In this document: positions 1 to 7,010 of the stretch, in pieces | Numbering within the stretch: the first letter of the stretch is position 1 | Layout: the number at the start of each line of letters is the position of its first letter | Assembly: GCA_015485455.1 (NCBI GenBank) | Contig: WFTN01000072.1 | Coordinates: 1 to 13,294, forward strand | From: Planctomycetota bacterium | GTDB lineage: Bacteria; Planctomycetota; GCA-002687715; DRQF01 | Reading direction: 5' to 3' | DNA length: 13,294 nt | Notes under the pieces: generated by a model | Databases searched by the model: none | The model's input: the letters and a program-made list of their open reading frames with translations, nothing else | What the model was told of the DNA's origin: nothing | Program-made: the position numbers and the translations under genes

Positions 1-98
1 CATGCCATGGACGATATCCCCATGAAGAGGACCATAGAAACGAGGGAACGCTGCAACGTCAACATAAGACGACCTCCGAGTTTGACCATTTTCTCCAT
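1..98 (-). CDS. Exported protein, N-terminal fragment cut by window edge
   Basis: The minus strand is open from an ATG at 98-96 to the window edge, giving 32 codons that begin MEKMVKLGG. A strong Shine-Dalgarno sequence AGGGAG (111-106) lies 7 nt upstream and decides the start. The translation reads like a signal peptide: basic residues (K, R), then a hydrophobic core around SLVSMVLFMGISSMA. The mature protein lies outside the window, so its function cannot be named. It follows the glycosyltransferase on the same strand after a 133 bp gap, so it may have its own promoter or be the distal gene of that transcript. The ORF is too short to be certain, but the ribosome site and signal-like sequence together make a real gene likely. 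Confidence 0.5.
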   Translation of the reverse strand, partial: MEKMVKLGGRLMLTLQRSLVSMVLFMGISSMA

Positions 99-105
99 CA
101 ACTGA

Positions 106-111
106 CTCCCT
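106..111 (-). promoter_or_regulatory. Ribosome binding site of left-edge gene
   Basis: AGGGAG on the minus strand, 7 nt before the ATG at 98-96. It is one of the clearest Shine-Dalgarno sites in the window, where many other starts have none. Confidence 0.5.
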
Positions 112-158
112 GAAATCAGAGTTTTCGGGAACAGAATTTGAAAATAACTGGGCCAAAC

Positions 159-182
159 GGGGATAAGCTCTGGAATATCCCC
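159..182 (-). terminator. Possible hairpin downstream of the glycosyltransferase
   Basis: A perfect 7 bp inverted repeat GGGGATA/TATCCCC (159-165 and 176-182) with a 10 nt loop lies 50 bp past the glycosyltransferase stop. On the minus strand the stem is followed by GTTTGG, which is only weakly U-rich. It could end the desaturase-glycosyltransferase transcript, but without a proper T-run this is a tentative call. Confidence 0.25.
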
Positions 183-231
183 ACGCTGCGCTCTTGCAAG
201 AGATCGTGGTCGTTGGTCGTGATTCACGGCC

Positions 232-1473
232 TTAGCCTTGATCACCCAAGACCACCCCGTAAGCCAGATCGAGTGCAGCGCCGTGGGCAGGAAGAAGCTT
301 GGCGCTATGATGATTCTCCGCCATCGTCCTGAGGCGCGACGGATTCCTGCGAAGTTCATCTATGAGTTTCGCCAGGGCCGACACGTCTTCCGCAGGAAAA
401 ACTCGGCCCCTTCCTCCCAATCGTTCTTTTGGCGCACCACGATCACAAACCACTAAGGGAATTCCCAAGTGAAGAGCTTCATCTACGGACAAAGCATAAG
501 TTTCGAAAGCAATGAAAGGAAAGACAGCCAAATCATACTCCGCGGCGAAACGAGCCATACGCTCATCGCTATAGCGGCCATGAAACGTCACCGGAACTGC
601 CCCAGCTTTCGCCACTATCTCTTGGGCGTATTCCGGGGATGCGACTTCGCCATGGAGGTGCAATTCAAAATCGGTTGGATCGCCGATCTTAGCAAGAGCG
701 GAGGCAATGAGATGAGCCCCCTTTCGAGGCTCTACCCCACCCCAAGAGACAACTTTGAGAGGCCCACTTGTCAACTTCGTGGAGTAAGTCCCATGAGATG
801 CATACAGTTTCGGGACACCTATGGGCAGCACCTTCATTTTCGCCAGATCAAAACCCGGAATCGACTGAAGCAGATTTCCTTGGGCTAGGCTGACACAAAA
901 CACGGCGTCCGCAGCGTTCAATTCCCCTTGATAGCTCTGAAATCGATCTCGTGCAAAAGCCTCTATTTCGGCTAACGATCGGTTAGGCAAGTCTGGGGAG
1001 ACACAAGCAGCGCAGGTGTCAAACCCCACGGCGCTTCCACAAAACTCCCGAGGACTTGGCATCCGAAAGAAACGCATGCAAGTGGTAAAGAGATCATGCA
1101 GGGTGACAACAACAGGTATACCAAGTTCCTTAATCATCGGAACAAGCCCACGGCTTAGGCCATGCCAATGATGAATATGGCAAAGATCGGGAGCAAACCC
1201 CTCCACTCGCTCCTTCACAAGGCCAAGGATGCGGGCACTTCCTACATCACCAGAGAATCTCTCTTCTTCACCACAACGAAAAATTCGAAGACTGGGAATG
1301 TCTTGCCAAATGGAATTCTCGACTTGGGGAGTATCCACAACCCGAGGCGATCCCGTGATAACGGCCACCTCATGCCCCAAACTCGATTGGTATTGAGACA
1401 AATGAGCGACGTAGGCCTGGGTTCCCCCCTGGCTTTCCGGCAAGAAATAATGCGTAAGATGAAGAATTCGCAA
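232..1473 (-). CDS. GT4-family glycosyltransferase
   Basis: Predicted retaining glycosyltransferase of the GT-B fold, family GT4, about 413 residues. It would transfer a sugar from a nucleotide sugar to a lipid or glycan acceptor in the cytoplasm or at the inner membrane face. It starts MRILHLTHYFLPESQGGTQ, the usual GT4 beta1-loop opening with its glycine-rich stretch at 15-16. HDLF lies near 126-129. Four cysteines (132, 145, 154, 157) sit in the insert common in this subfamily. GGVEPRKG (245-252) is the donor-side loop, and the EX7E motif ETYALSVDE is at 324-332. The frame is open upstream to a GTG at 1578, but the extra 35 residues lie inside the desaturase gene and are not GT-like. I therefore place the start at TTG 1473, with an adjacent TTG at 1476 as the alternative. 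It begins 8 bp after the desaturase stop, so translational coupling is likely. Donor and acceptor are unknown. Confidence 0.9.
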   Translation of the reverse strand: MRILHLTHYFLPESQGGTQAYVAHLSQYQSSLGHEVAVITGSPRVVDTPQVENSIWQDIPSLRIFRCGEEERFSGDVGSARILGLVKERVEGFAPDLCHIHHWHGLSRGLVPMIKELGIPVVVTLHDLFTTCMRFFRMPSPREFCGSAVGFDTCAACVSPDLPNRSLAEIEAFARDRFQSYQGELNAADAVFCVSLAQGNLLQSIPGFDLAKMKVLPIGVPKLYASHGTYSTKLTSGPLKVVSWGGVEPRKGAHLIASALAKIGDPTDFELHLHGEVASPEYAQEIVAKAGAVPVTFHGRYSDERMARFAAEYDLAVFPFIAFETYALSVDEALHLGIPLVVCDRGAPKERLGGRGRVFPAEDVSALAKLIDELRRNPSRLRTMAENHHSAKLLPAHGAALDLAYGVVLGDQG

Positions 1474-1481
1474 CAAAGGCC

Positions 1482-2354
1482 CTAACTGACTTCCGCCCGA
1501 GCGTTGTCGATAACCTTCTGCGGCACCCGAACGAGCTTCCTGGTCAGACCGATCTTGGACATCATAAAGACAAGCCACTTGGATGGGTCATAATGATACC
1601 ACTTGATGCCATTGCGGTAGTCCGTCTGAAACCGATGATGAAAGTTGTGGTAACCCTCTCCCATGGTCAAAAGAGCCACAAGCCCAGAGTCCATCCCTGA
1701 CTCATTCTTGCAATAGGTCTTCTTGCCGAAACGATGGGTCACTGAATTGATGGAGAATGTGGCATGCCACGTCCAGACCAAACGAGTGAAGCCGGCAAAG
1801 AGAATAGCACCGAGGGCATCATCCCAGAAAAAACCAAGGGCTCCTGGAATGACCACCGCAACGAAGAGTGCAATCGCAATATAGTGTTTGGCTTGCCACT
1901 GAACCAGTGGGTCAGCCTCTAAGTCACTGCAAGACACATGGGGACGCTCACACCCTTTGTGAAACACCCAACCAATGTGAGCCCACCAGAAACCATCCCG
2001 GACGGAGTATGGGTCGGAGTCTTGATCTGCGAATTTGTGATGAACACGATGGTCAGCGCACCATTTCAAAGCCGTGTTCTGTGCGCAGGCGGCACCAAAA
2101 GCCAAAAAGAACAGCTTCACAAGAGCATGTGCCTCGTAGCTTTTGTGGGAAAACAAACGATGATACCCCGCCGTGATGGACAAACCACTGAAGAGATACC
2201 ACAAGAAACCTAAGCCCAATGTCCACCAAGAGAAATCTGTCACAATATGGACGATTCCAGCGATGGCTAAGATATGAGCGACAATGATGAAGATGAGCGA
2301 GCTCCAAACAAGCTGACTTTTTCCCCAACCATTCGTCGCAGCAGTGGCGGTCAT
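1482..2354 (-). CDS. Fatty acid desaturase (acyl-CoA delta-9 type)
   Basis: Integral-membrane, di-iron fatty acid desaturase of the stearoyl-CoA/acyl-lipid delta-9 family. It would introduce a cis double bond into a saturated acyl chain and adjust membrane fluidity. All three histidine boxes are present (numbering from an upstream TTG at 2369, 295 residues): HRLFSH at 70-75, HRVHH at 107-111 and HNFHH at 241-245, plus extra conserved H202 and H212 around WHATFSINSVTH. Hydrophobic stretches near 21-42, 46-66, 163-180 and 186-200 fit four membrane passes. I prefer ATG 2354 (290 residues, MTATAATNGWG) because GGGAAG sits 7 nt before it. Length and motifs are normal for bacterial members. It is the first gene of a minus-strand pair with the glycosyltransferase. 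Whether the substrate is acyl-CoA or acyl-lipid cannot be told from sequence, and neither can an electron donor, as no cytochrome b5 or ferredoxin domain is attached. Confidence 0.95.
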   Translation of the reverse strand: MTATAATNGWGKSQLVWSSLIFIIVAHILAIAGIVHIVTDFSWWTLGLGFLWYLFSGLSITAGYHRLFSHKSYEAHALVKLFFLAFGAACAQNTALKWCADHRVHHKFADQDSDPYSVRDGFWWAHIGWVFHKGCERPHVSCSDLEADPLVQWQAKHYIAIALFVAVVIPGALGFFWDDALGAILFAGFTRLVWTWHATFSINSVTHRFGKKTYCKNESGMDSGLVALLTMGEGYHNFHHRFQTDYRNGIKWYHYDPSKWLVFMMSKIGLTRKLVRVPQKVIDNARAEVS

Positions 2355-2902
2355 TTCTTTTCTTCCCAAGATGATGGATCTAAAACTCAGATTCGAAGGA
2401 AAACTCCGGTTTCCAGGGCGATAGTAGAACGATCCGACAATGGAACATCACGGTTTCGAATCATGGTATTTTCTTCTCCAATCCAACCCCCTTCAAGTCA
2501 AGGAGTCGAGAAACCGAGCTTGACGTTGGCAATTGAAGCGTCTCTCCGTCCGAGCAGCTCGAATATCGCCTTATCAGAATCCTTCGCCATTTACGCAAGC
2601 ATCGTTATACGAACATGTTAGGCTCATTAGTCCTCAATCACAGTCCACCCAACCGATGAGCATGGATCAGGACAAACTGTCCACAACAAAAACCGGTTAC
2701 TGCGATTTCTTTTGCCCCCATGAGGAACCATAGGTGCCATGGCGCCGGTAGCAGAAGAAAGTCCCAATGGCTCCCTTGTCAAATTGGCGAATCTCTGAGA
2801 GCCAACTATCTCAGCGATCTGAGACAGCGTGAAGCGGCGAATGTTCCAGCCATGCCAGACAAGATGGACGGCCAAAGCGTAACAAGCTATCCTCTCGCCA
2901 TC
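2355..2902. other. Divergent leader between desaturase and tupA
   Basis: About 550 bp separate the two divergent starts, and promoters for both directions should lie here. I see no convincing gene: the short ORFs on both strands lack ribosome sites, TTG-start artefacts are common, and none resembles a protein I recognise. Small dyads are present: GGACA-AAC-TGTCC near 2668-2680, and TCTCAG-CGAT-CTGAGA at 2809-2824, a 6 bp stem with a tetraloop. No molybdenum/tungsten cofactor riboswitch could be recognised by eye, and no sigma-70 promoter with good spacing stood out. Confidence 0.5.
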
Positions 2903-3745
2903 ATGCTCAAATGGAGGTCATCCTTGCGATTCCACTCTCTCGTCCTCTTTATATGTGTCGCTCTCTTTGCCTGCCAAGACGGGAATCGAAGGGGCAAACC
3001 CTGCACATCCTTGCGACTAGCAGTCACAACGAGCACCCGGGATTCCGGTTTATTAGATGAGATATTGCCACCATTTGAGAACCAAGAGAACATTCGAATT
3101 GACGTCTTGGCCGTGGGGACCGGAGCAGCCCTGGAGCTGGGACGCAAAGGGGATGTCGATCTCATTATTGTTCATGATCCCAGCGCCGAAGAGCTCTTCA
3201 TGCAAGAGGGATCTGGAAGTCGACGGGCCTCCCTCTTCTCCAACCAGTTCATCCTGGTGGGTCCCCAAGACGATCCAGCCAGCATCGAGGGCATGACCCC
3301 ATCCATGGCCTTGAGTCACTTGCGGACTGTCTCTGCACCCTATGTTTCACGAGGAGACGACAGCGGAACTCATCGTAAAGAAAAAACACTCTTCAAACTC
3401 GCTGGCATAGAAGCTCTTTGGCGAGACTGCATCGAAAGCGGCCGCGGCATGGGAGCCACGCTCATCATGACCCACCAGACACAATCTTACGTTTTGACCG
3501 ATCGTGCCACTTTTCTTCGGTTTAAGCCCAAAGTCGATCTTCGTATTCTGGTGCAAGATCATCCCACACTGGGGAACCCCTATTCTGCAATAGTCATTCG
3601 AGAAGAACTCCGGGGAAAAGAGAACAATCGAGGAGCCAACAAACTCTGCGATTACCTGCTCAGCCCAAAGACGCAAGAAATCATTGGTCGCTTCCGCAGT
3701 GGCGGAGAAACCCCTTTTCGCCCACTCAAGACAAGAGAAAACTGA
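2903..3745 (+). CDS. tupA: Tungstate ABC transporter, substrate-binding lipoprotein
   Basis: Periplasmic binding protein of the TupA type, which captures tungstate with high affinity for the TupBC importer. The N-terminus is a lipoprotein signal: basic region MLKWRSSLRF, hydrophobic core, lipobox LFAC with the lipidated Cys24. The TupA hallmarks follow: TTSTRDSGLLD from 42 (oxyanion-binding Thr/Ser), VGTGAALELG at 71-80, GDVDLIIVHDP at 83-93, VSRGDDSGTH from 148, and GMGATL at 182-187. Length from this start is 280 residues, normal for the family. The frame is open back to 2720, with in-frame ATGs at 2852 and 2864, but only the ATG at 2903 gives a well-placed lipobox. None of the candidates has a Shine-Dalgarno site. 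The gene leads an operon with the permease (6 bp gap) and the ATPase. Molybdate binding is possible, but the motifs fit TupA and not ModA. Confidence 0.93.
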   Translation: MLKWRSSLRFHSLVLFICVALFACQDGNRRGKPCTSLRLAVTTSTRDSGLLDEILPPFENQENIRIDVLAVGTGAALELGRKGDVDLIIVHDPSAEELFMQEGSGSRRASLFSNQFILVGPQDDPASIEGMTPSMALSHLRTVSAPYVSRGDDSGTHRKEKTLFKLAGIEALWRDCIESGRGMGATLIMTHQTQSYVLTDRATFLRFKPKVDLRILVQDHPTLGNPYSAIVIREELRGKENNRGANKLCDYLLSPKTQEIIGRFRSGGETPFRPLKTREN

Positions 3746-3751
3746 ACTACC

Positions 3752-4459
3752 ATGGACATGATCTGGCAGGGAATACATGATGCCTTTTCTCTCACGATCC
3801 AACGGGATCCTGCCATTGTCAAAGCCGCCATCTTGACACTTCAAGTCTCTTTGAGTGCTGTTCTTTTAGCAACCGCCATTGGTCTTCCTCTCGGGGCTAT
3901 CGTTGGCAACAAGAATTTCTGGGGCCGGAACATCATTGTTATTTTCTTTCGCACGGGCATGGGAATACCAACCGTATTCGTCGGGTTGATTTGCTTTGCT
4001 ATGTTTTCGCGGCAAGGTCCTTTGGGTCAATTCCAGTTACTCTATTCACCCCAAGCCATCGCCATCGGTGAGTTTCTTCTCGCCCTCCCCATCATTTTTT
4101 CAATGACACAAGGAGCAGTCAGCAGTTTAGACCGCCGGGTGGCTGACACAGCGCAGGCATTGGGAGCTGGGCCCATAAGAAAACTAGTTACCTTAATCTC
4201 TGAAGCTCGCATCGGTGTGGTGTTGGGAATCTTCACCGCCCTCGCTCGTTGCCTCACAGAGTTAGGGATTGCCGTGATGGTAGGCGGAAACATCGCCAAC
4301 CGAACTCGTACTTTGGCAACTGCAACTGCCTTGGAAACCAGTCGCGGTGAATTTGCTCGAGGAATCGCTATGGGAATCATCCTACTTTCCATGTCCTTGT
4401 CCTTCACCTTATTCTTGGCCATTCTCACCCGCAAAAAGAACAGCGAAGTGACGCGATGA
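3752..4459 (+). CDS. tupB: Tungstate ABC transporter permease
   Basis: Inner-membrane channel subunit of the tungstate importer, 235 residues, the normal TupB length. About five hydrophobic segments are visible (roughly 26-51, 60-85, 101-119, 152-178 and 204-226). The cytoplasmic coupling loop RVADTAQALGAGPIRKL (129-145) matches the EAA-type motif that docks to the ATPase. The stretch CLTELGIAVMVGGNI near 167-181 is typical of TupB-like permeases. It begins 6 bp after the tupA stop, and its own stop overlaps the ATPase start as ATGA, so the three products are made together. The start ATG at 3752 is closely linked to the upstream gene. There is no strong ribosome site, which suits coupled translation. 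Confidence 0.93.
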   Translation: MDMIWQGIHDAFSLTIQRDPAIVKAAILTLQVSLSAVLLATAIGLPLGAIVGNKNFWGRNIIVIFFRTGMGIPTVFVGLICFAMFSRQGPLGQFQLLYSPQAIAIGEFLLALPIIFSMTQGAVSSLDRRVADTAQALGAGPIRKLVTLISEARIGVVLGIFTALARCLTELGIAVMVGGNIANRTRTLATATALETSRGEFARGIAMGIILLSMSLSFTLFLAILTRKKNSEVTR

Positions 4460-5049
4460 TCGACATCAATCAACTCCATGTGTCAAAGGCGGGAAAATCC
4501 ATTTGCCACGTTCACCGTTTTCATCTGGACGTCGGTCATCGATGCTGGATTTCAGGCCCCAACGGTTCAGGGAAATCGACTCTTCTTCGGGTACTCGCCA
4601 ATCTGGAGCAACCCACGTCAGGTTCTTGTCGCATCACTGCCCCAGCCATAGACATCGTCTACTTGGAGCAATCCCCATTCTTGTTCAAAGGCGGGCTACG
4701 CCACAATTTGTCCTTTGGTTTAAAATGTCGGAAAGTCTCTCGGGATGTCCGTCTCAAAAGAGTCGAAGAGACCATCGAATCCTTTCGACTGCAATCATTC
4801 TTGAATCAAGATTTGAGAACCATCTCAGGGGGCGAATGTCAACGCATCGCTCTTGCCCGCGCTCTTATCTTGGAACCACAACTCTTGCTCCTGGACGAGC
4901 CCTTCGCTGAGCTCGACTTAGAGTACGTAGAATTGGTGAATGAGATCATGTCTTGCCGTCCAACCATGACTGTCCTGATGACCTCCCCTCACAGACCTCC
5001 TGAAAGCTGGAGTTTCGACCACCTCACAATGGCCAAACACACCCCATAG
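4456..5049 (+). CDS. tupC: Tungstate ABC transporter ATP-binding protein
   Basis: Cytoplasmic ATPase that powers tungstate import through TupB. All nucleotide-binding motifs are present: Walker A GPNGSGKST (34-42), Q-loop glutamine 72 (YLEQSPFLF), signature SGGEC (124-128), Walker B LLLLDEP (143-149) with catalytic Glu148, D-loop around AELD (151-154), and H-loop His179 in TSPH. At 197 residues it is short. It ends soon after the H-loop and has no regulatory domain, unlike the larger ModC ATPases. Its start codon overlaps the tupB stop by 4 bp (ATGA). The helical region between Q-loop and signature is of normal size. It should be functional. Confidence 0.92.
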   Translation: MIDINQLHVSKAGKSICHVHRFHLDVGHRCWISGPNGSGKSTLLRVLANLEQPTSGSCRITAPAIDIVYLEQSPFLFKGGLRHNLSFGLKCRKVSRDVRLKRVEETIESFRLQSFLNQDLRTISGGECQRIALARALILEPQLLLLDEPFAELDLEYVELVNEIMSCRPTMTVLMTSPHRPPESWSFDHLTMAKHTP

Positions 5050-5442
5050 GGGTCAAGGGGCTCAAGAAGGCACATGGGTGCGTGATTTCCCTCAGGTCAT
5101 CACTTGTAGATCAAGATAGTCGCCTTATCTGGTCATCTCTTCGAGTATCGATACGACCAGAATTTCTCTCGCCAGACCACCTCTCATGAAGTCCACCGCA
5201 CTGGGTTCCTATTTTTTTCAGTTCACTGACCCGTTGAGCCTCCCCATGGAAACCAGAGGAATAATGGCATTGGATTTGCTTCTGAACAACTTGTCTCTTT
5301 GTGCATCTAGCATAGCCTGTTCAGACAGGATCTTTTCATGTCCGCCGTGGTCGTGAATGGCGACTGAAGTGAAGTTTCAAATCTTTGCCATCACTGGCGC
5401 CCACAAGGTGGCGATCAGCCCAGGCAACAACCGGAGAAAATC
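5050..5442. other. Non-coding gap between tupC and the CBS gene
   Basis: No convincing gene is seen in this stretch. The longest plus-strand reading frame (ATG at 5186 to TGA at 5356, 56 codons) has no ribosome site and no recognisable character. The gap holds a 7 bp inverted repeat TCTGGTC/GACCAGA (5128-5134 and 5155-5161). Its loop contains a perfect 10 bp palindrome, GTATCGATAC (5145-5154). A second, smaller hairpin CCTGT-TCAG-ACAGG (5316-5329) is followed by ATCTTTTC. Either might end the tup transcript or mark an operator or small RNA for the downstream gene. No tRNA is seen. Confidence 0.45.
5433..5436 (+). promoter_or_regulatory. Ribosome binding site of CBS gene
   Basis: GGAG, 6 nt before the ATG at 5443. 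It fixes the start of the small CBS-domain protein. Confidence 0.55.
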
Positions 5443-5817
5443 ATGCGCCTCGACAGCATCATGAAAACTGACATTGTGACAACCTCCAGCAAAGAAACCG
5501 CAGAGGCAGCTTGGCTTCTCATGAAAATGAAGTGTTGCCATCACCTGATCGTTATTGATGACGTCGGCAAGGTTGGCATCGTGTCAGAACGTGACTTGGG
5601 CGGCCCCCATGGCGAAGAGATTCGCAAGGACAAGACCGTTGACGACTTTATGGTGCGAGACCTGGTCACGGCGAACACATCCGATTCTCTTCATACTGCT
5701 GCAGATTTGATGCGTGGTAACAATATTGGCTGTTTGCCAATTATGGAGAATGGGTCCCTCAAGGGCATCATTACCGTCACCGATCTTCTTAAGATTCTCG
5801 CTGGCAGTTCTGAATAA
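5443..5817 (+). CDS. Stand-alone twin-CBS-domain protein
   Basis: Small cytoplasmic protein of 124 residues made only of two CBS motifs, which pair into a Bateman module that usually senses adenosine nucleotides (AMP, ATP, SAM) or similar ligands. CBS1 covers about 6-52 (IMKTDIVTTSS to GIVSERDL) and CBS2 about 69-119 (FMVRDLVTANTSD to GIITVTDLL). Each ends in the usual G-I-(V/I)-(S/T)-x-x-D signature (S48-E-R-D51 and T111-V-T-D114), where the Ser/Thr and Asp contact ribose in known members. There is no attached enzyme domain, so it probably acts on a partner encoded elsewhere or as a general energy sensor. The start has a good ribosome site. It is monocistronic, as 393 bp separate it from tupC and it ends at a strong terminator. 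Confidence 0.9.
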   Translation: MRLDSIMKTDIVTTSSKETAEAAWLLMKMKCCHHLIVIDDVGKVGIVSERDLGGPHGEEIRKDKTVDDFMVRDLVTANTSDSLHTAADLMRGNNIGCLPIMENGSLKGIITVTDLLKILAGSSE

Positions 5818-5820
5818 CAC

Positions 5821-5896
5821 AAACGTCCATGGAGGGAGGATCCCCGGAAGTCCTCCCTCTTCCCTCATCGATCCCTGATCCTCACGGACGTTTTTT
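5821..5896 (+). terminator. Nested-hairpin terminator between convergent genes
   Basis: The inner hairpin is a perfect 9 bp stem GAGGGAGGA/TCCTCCCTC (5832-5840 and 5851-5859) with a 10 nt loop. An outer pair, AAACGTCC (5821-5828) with GGACGTTT (5886-5893), encloses it and runs straight into TTTTTT (5891-5896). This makes an intrinsic terminator for the CBS gene, whose stop is 3 bp upstream. The outer right arm and T-run lie inside the last codons (Lys-Lys-Arg-Pro) of the convergent HEAT gene. The inner stem could also stop transcription coming from that side, though it lacks a T-run there. Confidence 0.65.
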
Positions 5897-6664
5897 CTTC
5901 TTGGGTTTCTTTTTCGGCGGTTTGGGGTTCTTCTTGTAAAATTCAAGGACTTCCTTCTTCGTCAAGAACACTTTCCCCGTGATGGACCAAAGGGCCCATT
6001 CGACCTGACGTTTGACTTGACGCCATTCACTATGGCGCCTTCGCCAATAGTCTGCGGGGGGATTCCCAGGTGAAGAAGCGTTCGCAGGCGAGGGAGGTTC
6101 AATCCATTCCCCAAGAAGTTTGATGGCTTTCCAGTCTTTAGAGAATCCCCAAGCAAGAATGAAGCCCCGCTTGGCGTCCACGTGCCCCTTTTCAAAATCG
6201 TTCTCGACACTCTTAAAACAAGAGCCAACCACACACTTCCCTAATGCCTCCCCGGCGGCACTGAGCAATTCCATTTCATCGTGGTTCTTCTTGGCCTTGA
6301 GTACCCGAATCAGACATTTTACGGCTTTCTTGCTCCCGATCGCTCCCAGGAGCTCGACCGCCCCTCTACGAACTCGAAAGTCCTTCTCCCGCTCTGCAAT
6401 TTTGCAAAGATCCTTGAGAAAAACGGCACTGATCCCAGTCTTTCGCAGGTCAGCAATAAGAGCCAATTTGGTCTCAACCGATTTGGCTTTCTTGAATTTC
6501 GCAACGAAGACCTTTTTCGCCGTCGAAGCTACGCCCTTCGACAATTCCGGGCCCACCTCAGCCATAGCCTTCGGCGACCAAGAAGGAGTGACAATCTCTT
6601 CCTGGGCCGGGAGAGCCGGAGTTGCCCAAAGCAGCATAAGCAAGATTGCATTTAGATATTTCAT
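5882..6664 (-). CDS. Secreted HEAT-repeat protein with lysine-rich tail
   Basis: Exported protein of unknown role, 260 residues. It starts with a Sec signal peptide, MKYLNAILLMLLWATPALPA, with likely cleavage after ALPA (residue 20) before QEE. I chose the ATG at 6664 because the 25 residues upstream in the open frame (from 6739) would bury this signal. HEAT-like helical repeats occupy about 66-145. The clearest is RVRRGAVELLGAIGSKKAVK (98-117), followed by a second at about 130-144. The region 205-233 has the pattern W-x-x-A-L-x-x-I-T-G-x-x-F, which I associate with planctomycete HEAT proteins. The C-terminus is PKPPKKKPKKKKRP, very basic. It likely works as a binding scaffold outside the cytoplasm, with the tail perhaps touching anionic polymers; that is inference. 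It is convergent with the CBS gene and divergent from the cyclase gene. Confidence 0.82.
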   Translation of the reverse strand: MKYLNAILLMLLWATPALPAQEEIVTPSWSPKAMAEVGPELSKGVASTAKKVFVAKFKKAKSVETKLALIADLRKTGISAVFLKDLCKIAEREKDFRVRRGAVELLGAIGSKKAVKCLIRVLKAKKNHDEMELLSAAGEALGKCVVGSCFKSVENDFEKGHVDAKRGFILAWGFSKDWKAIKLLGEWIEPPSPANASSPGNPPADYWRRRHSEWRQVKRQVEWALWSITGKVFLTKKEVLEFYKKNPKPPKKKPKKKKRP

Positions 6665-7010
6665 TCGTCGTCCATGATGGTTGGGGGATAACATGGCATT
6701 CGACTGTACTTTCAACGACAGGAGTAGCGTAAACCTCAACGACGGCTTTGACTACACCTTTTCACAATTGTTCTGGGGTGTGGGTCACATGATATTGCCC
6801 TAAGTTGAAGAAAACTGGCGAATCCAACCGAGTACTTTCTTCAAAACGTTGTGCATTCTTATGCATCCCAGTTTATCTATCCTTAATATGTTCTTTTGAC
6901 GATACGTTGTCAGCGCTCGTTAAGGGTTGTTGCAAAGTCCTCACCAATTAGGCCAGGACGCCGGCTTTGAGCCACAGACTTGCCCCAGGAATAAGAGGAA
7001 ACCTGTTTTC
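6665..7010. other. Divergent intergenic region before the GGDEF gene
   Basis: 346 bp separate the divergent starts, with no gene seen. A TTGACG (6896-6901) resembles a -35 box for the plus strand, but the sequence 17 bp on (GTTAAG) is a poor -10 match. A small dyad TGCAT-TCTT-ATGCA lies at 6852-6865. AGAGGAAA upstream of 7011 could serve as a ribosome site, although its spacing to the ATG is long (about 12 nt). Confidence 0.4.

Noticed and set aside
191..202. 12 bp palindrome CTCTTGCAAGAG near the left edge
   Set aside because: It lies alone in the short gap after the glycosyltransferase stop, with no paired site or promoter, and could be chance.
2448..2465. GGTTTCGAATC resembling a tRNA T-arm
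   Set aside because: The flanking bases do not pair as a 5 bp T-stem, and no acceptor or anticodon arms surround it.
2533..2733. Plus-strand 66-residue reading frame in the same leader
   Set aside because: No ribosome site and no recognisable domain or signal; the composition looks like translated non-coding DNA.
2627..2875. Minus-strand 82-residue reading frame in the tupA leader
   Set aside because: It begins with TTG, has no ribosome site and overlaps the tupA upstream frame. A faint helix-turn-helix look (FTLSQIAEIVG) is not enough.
5186..5356. 56-codon plus-strand reading frame between tupC and the CBS gene
   Set aside because: No Shine-Dalgarno sequence, no domain or signal peptide, and no clear coding character.
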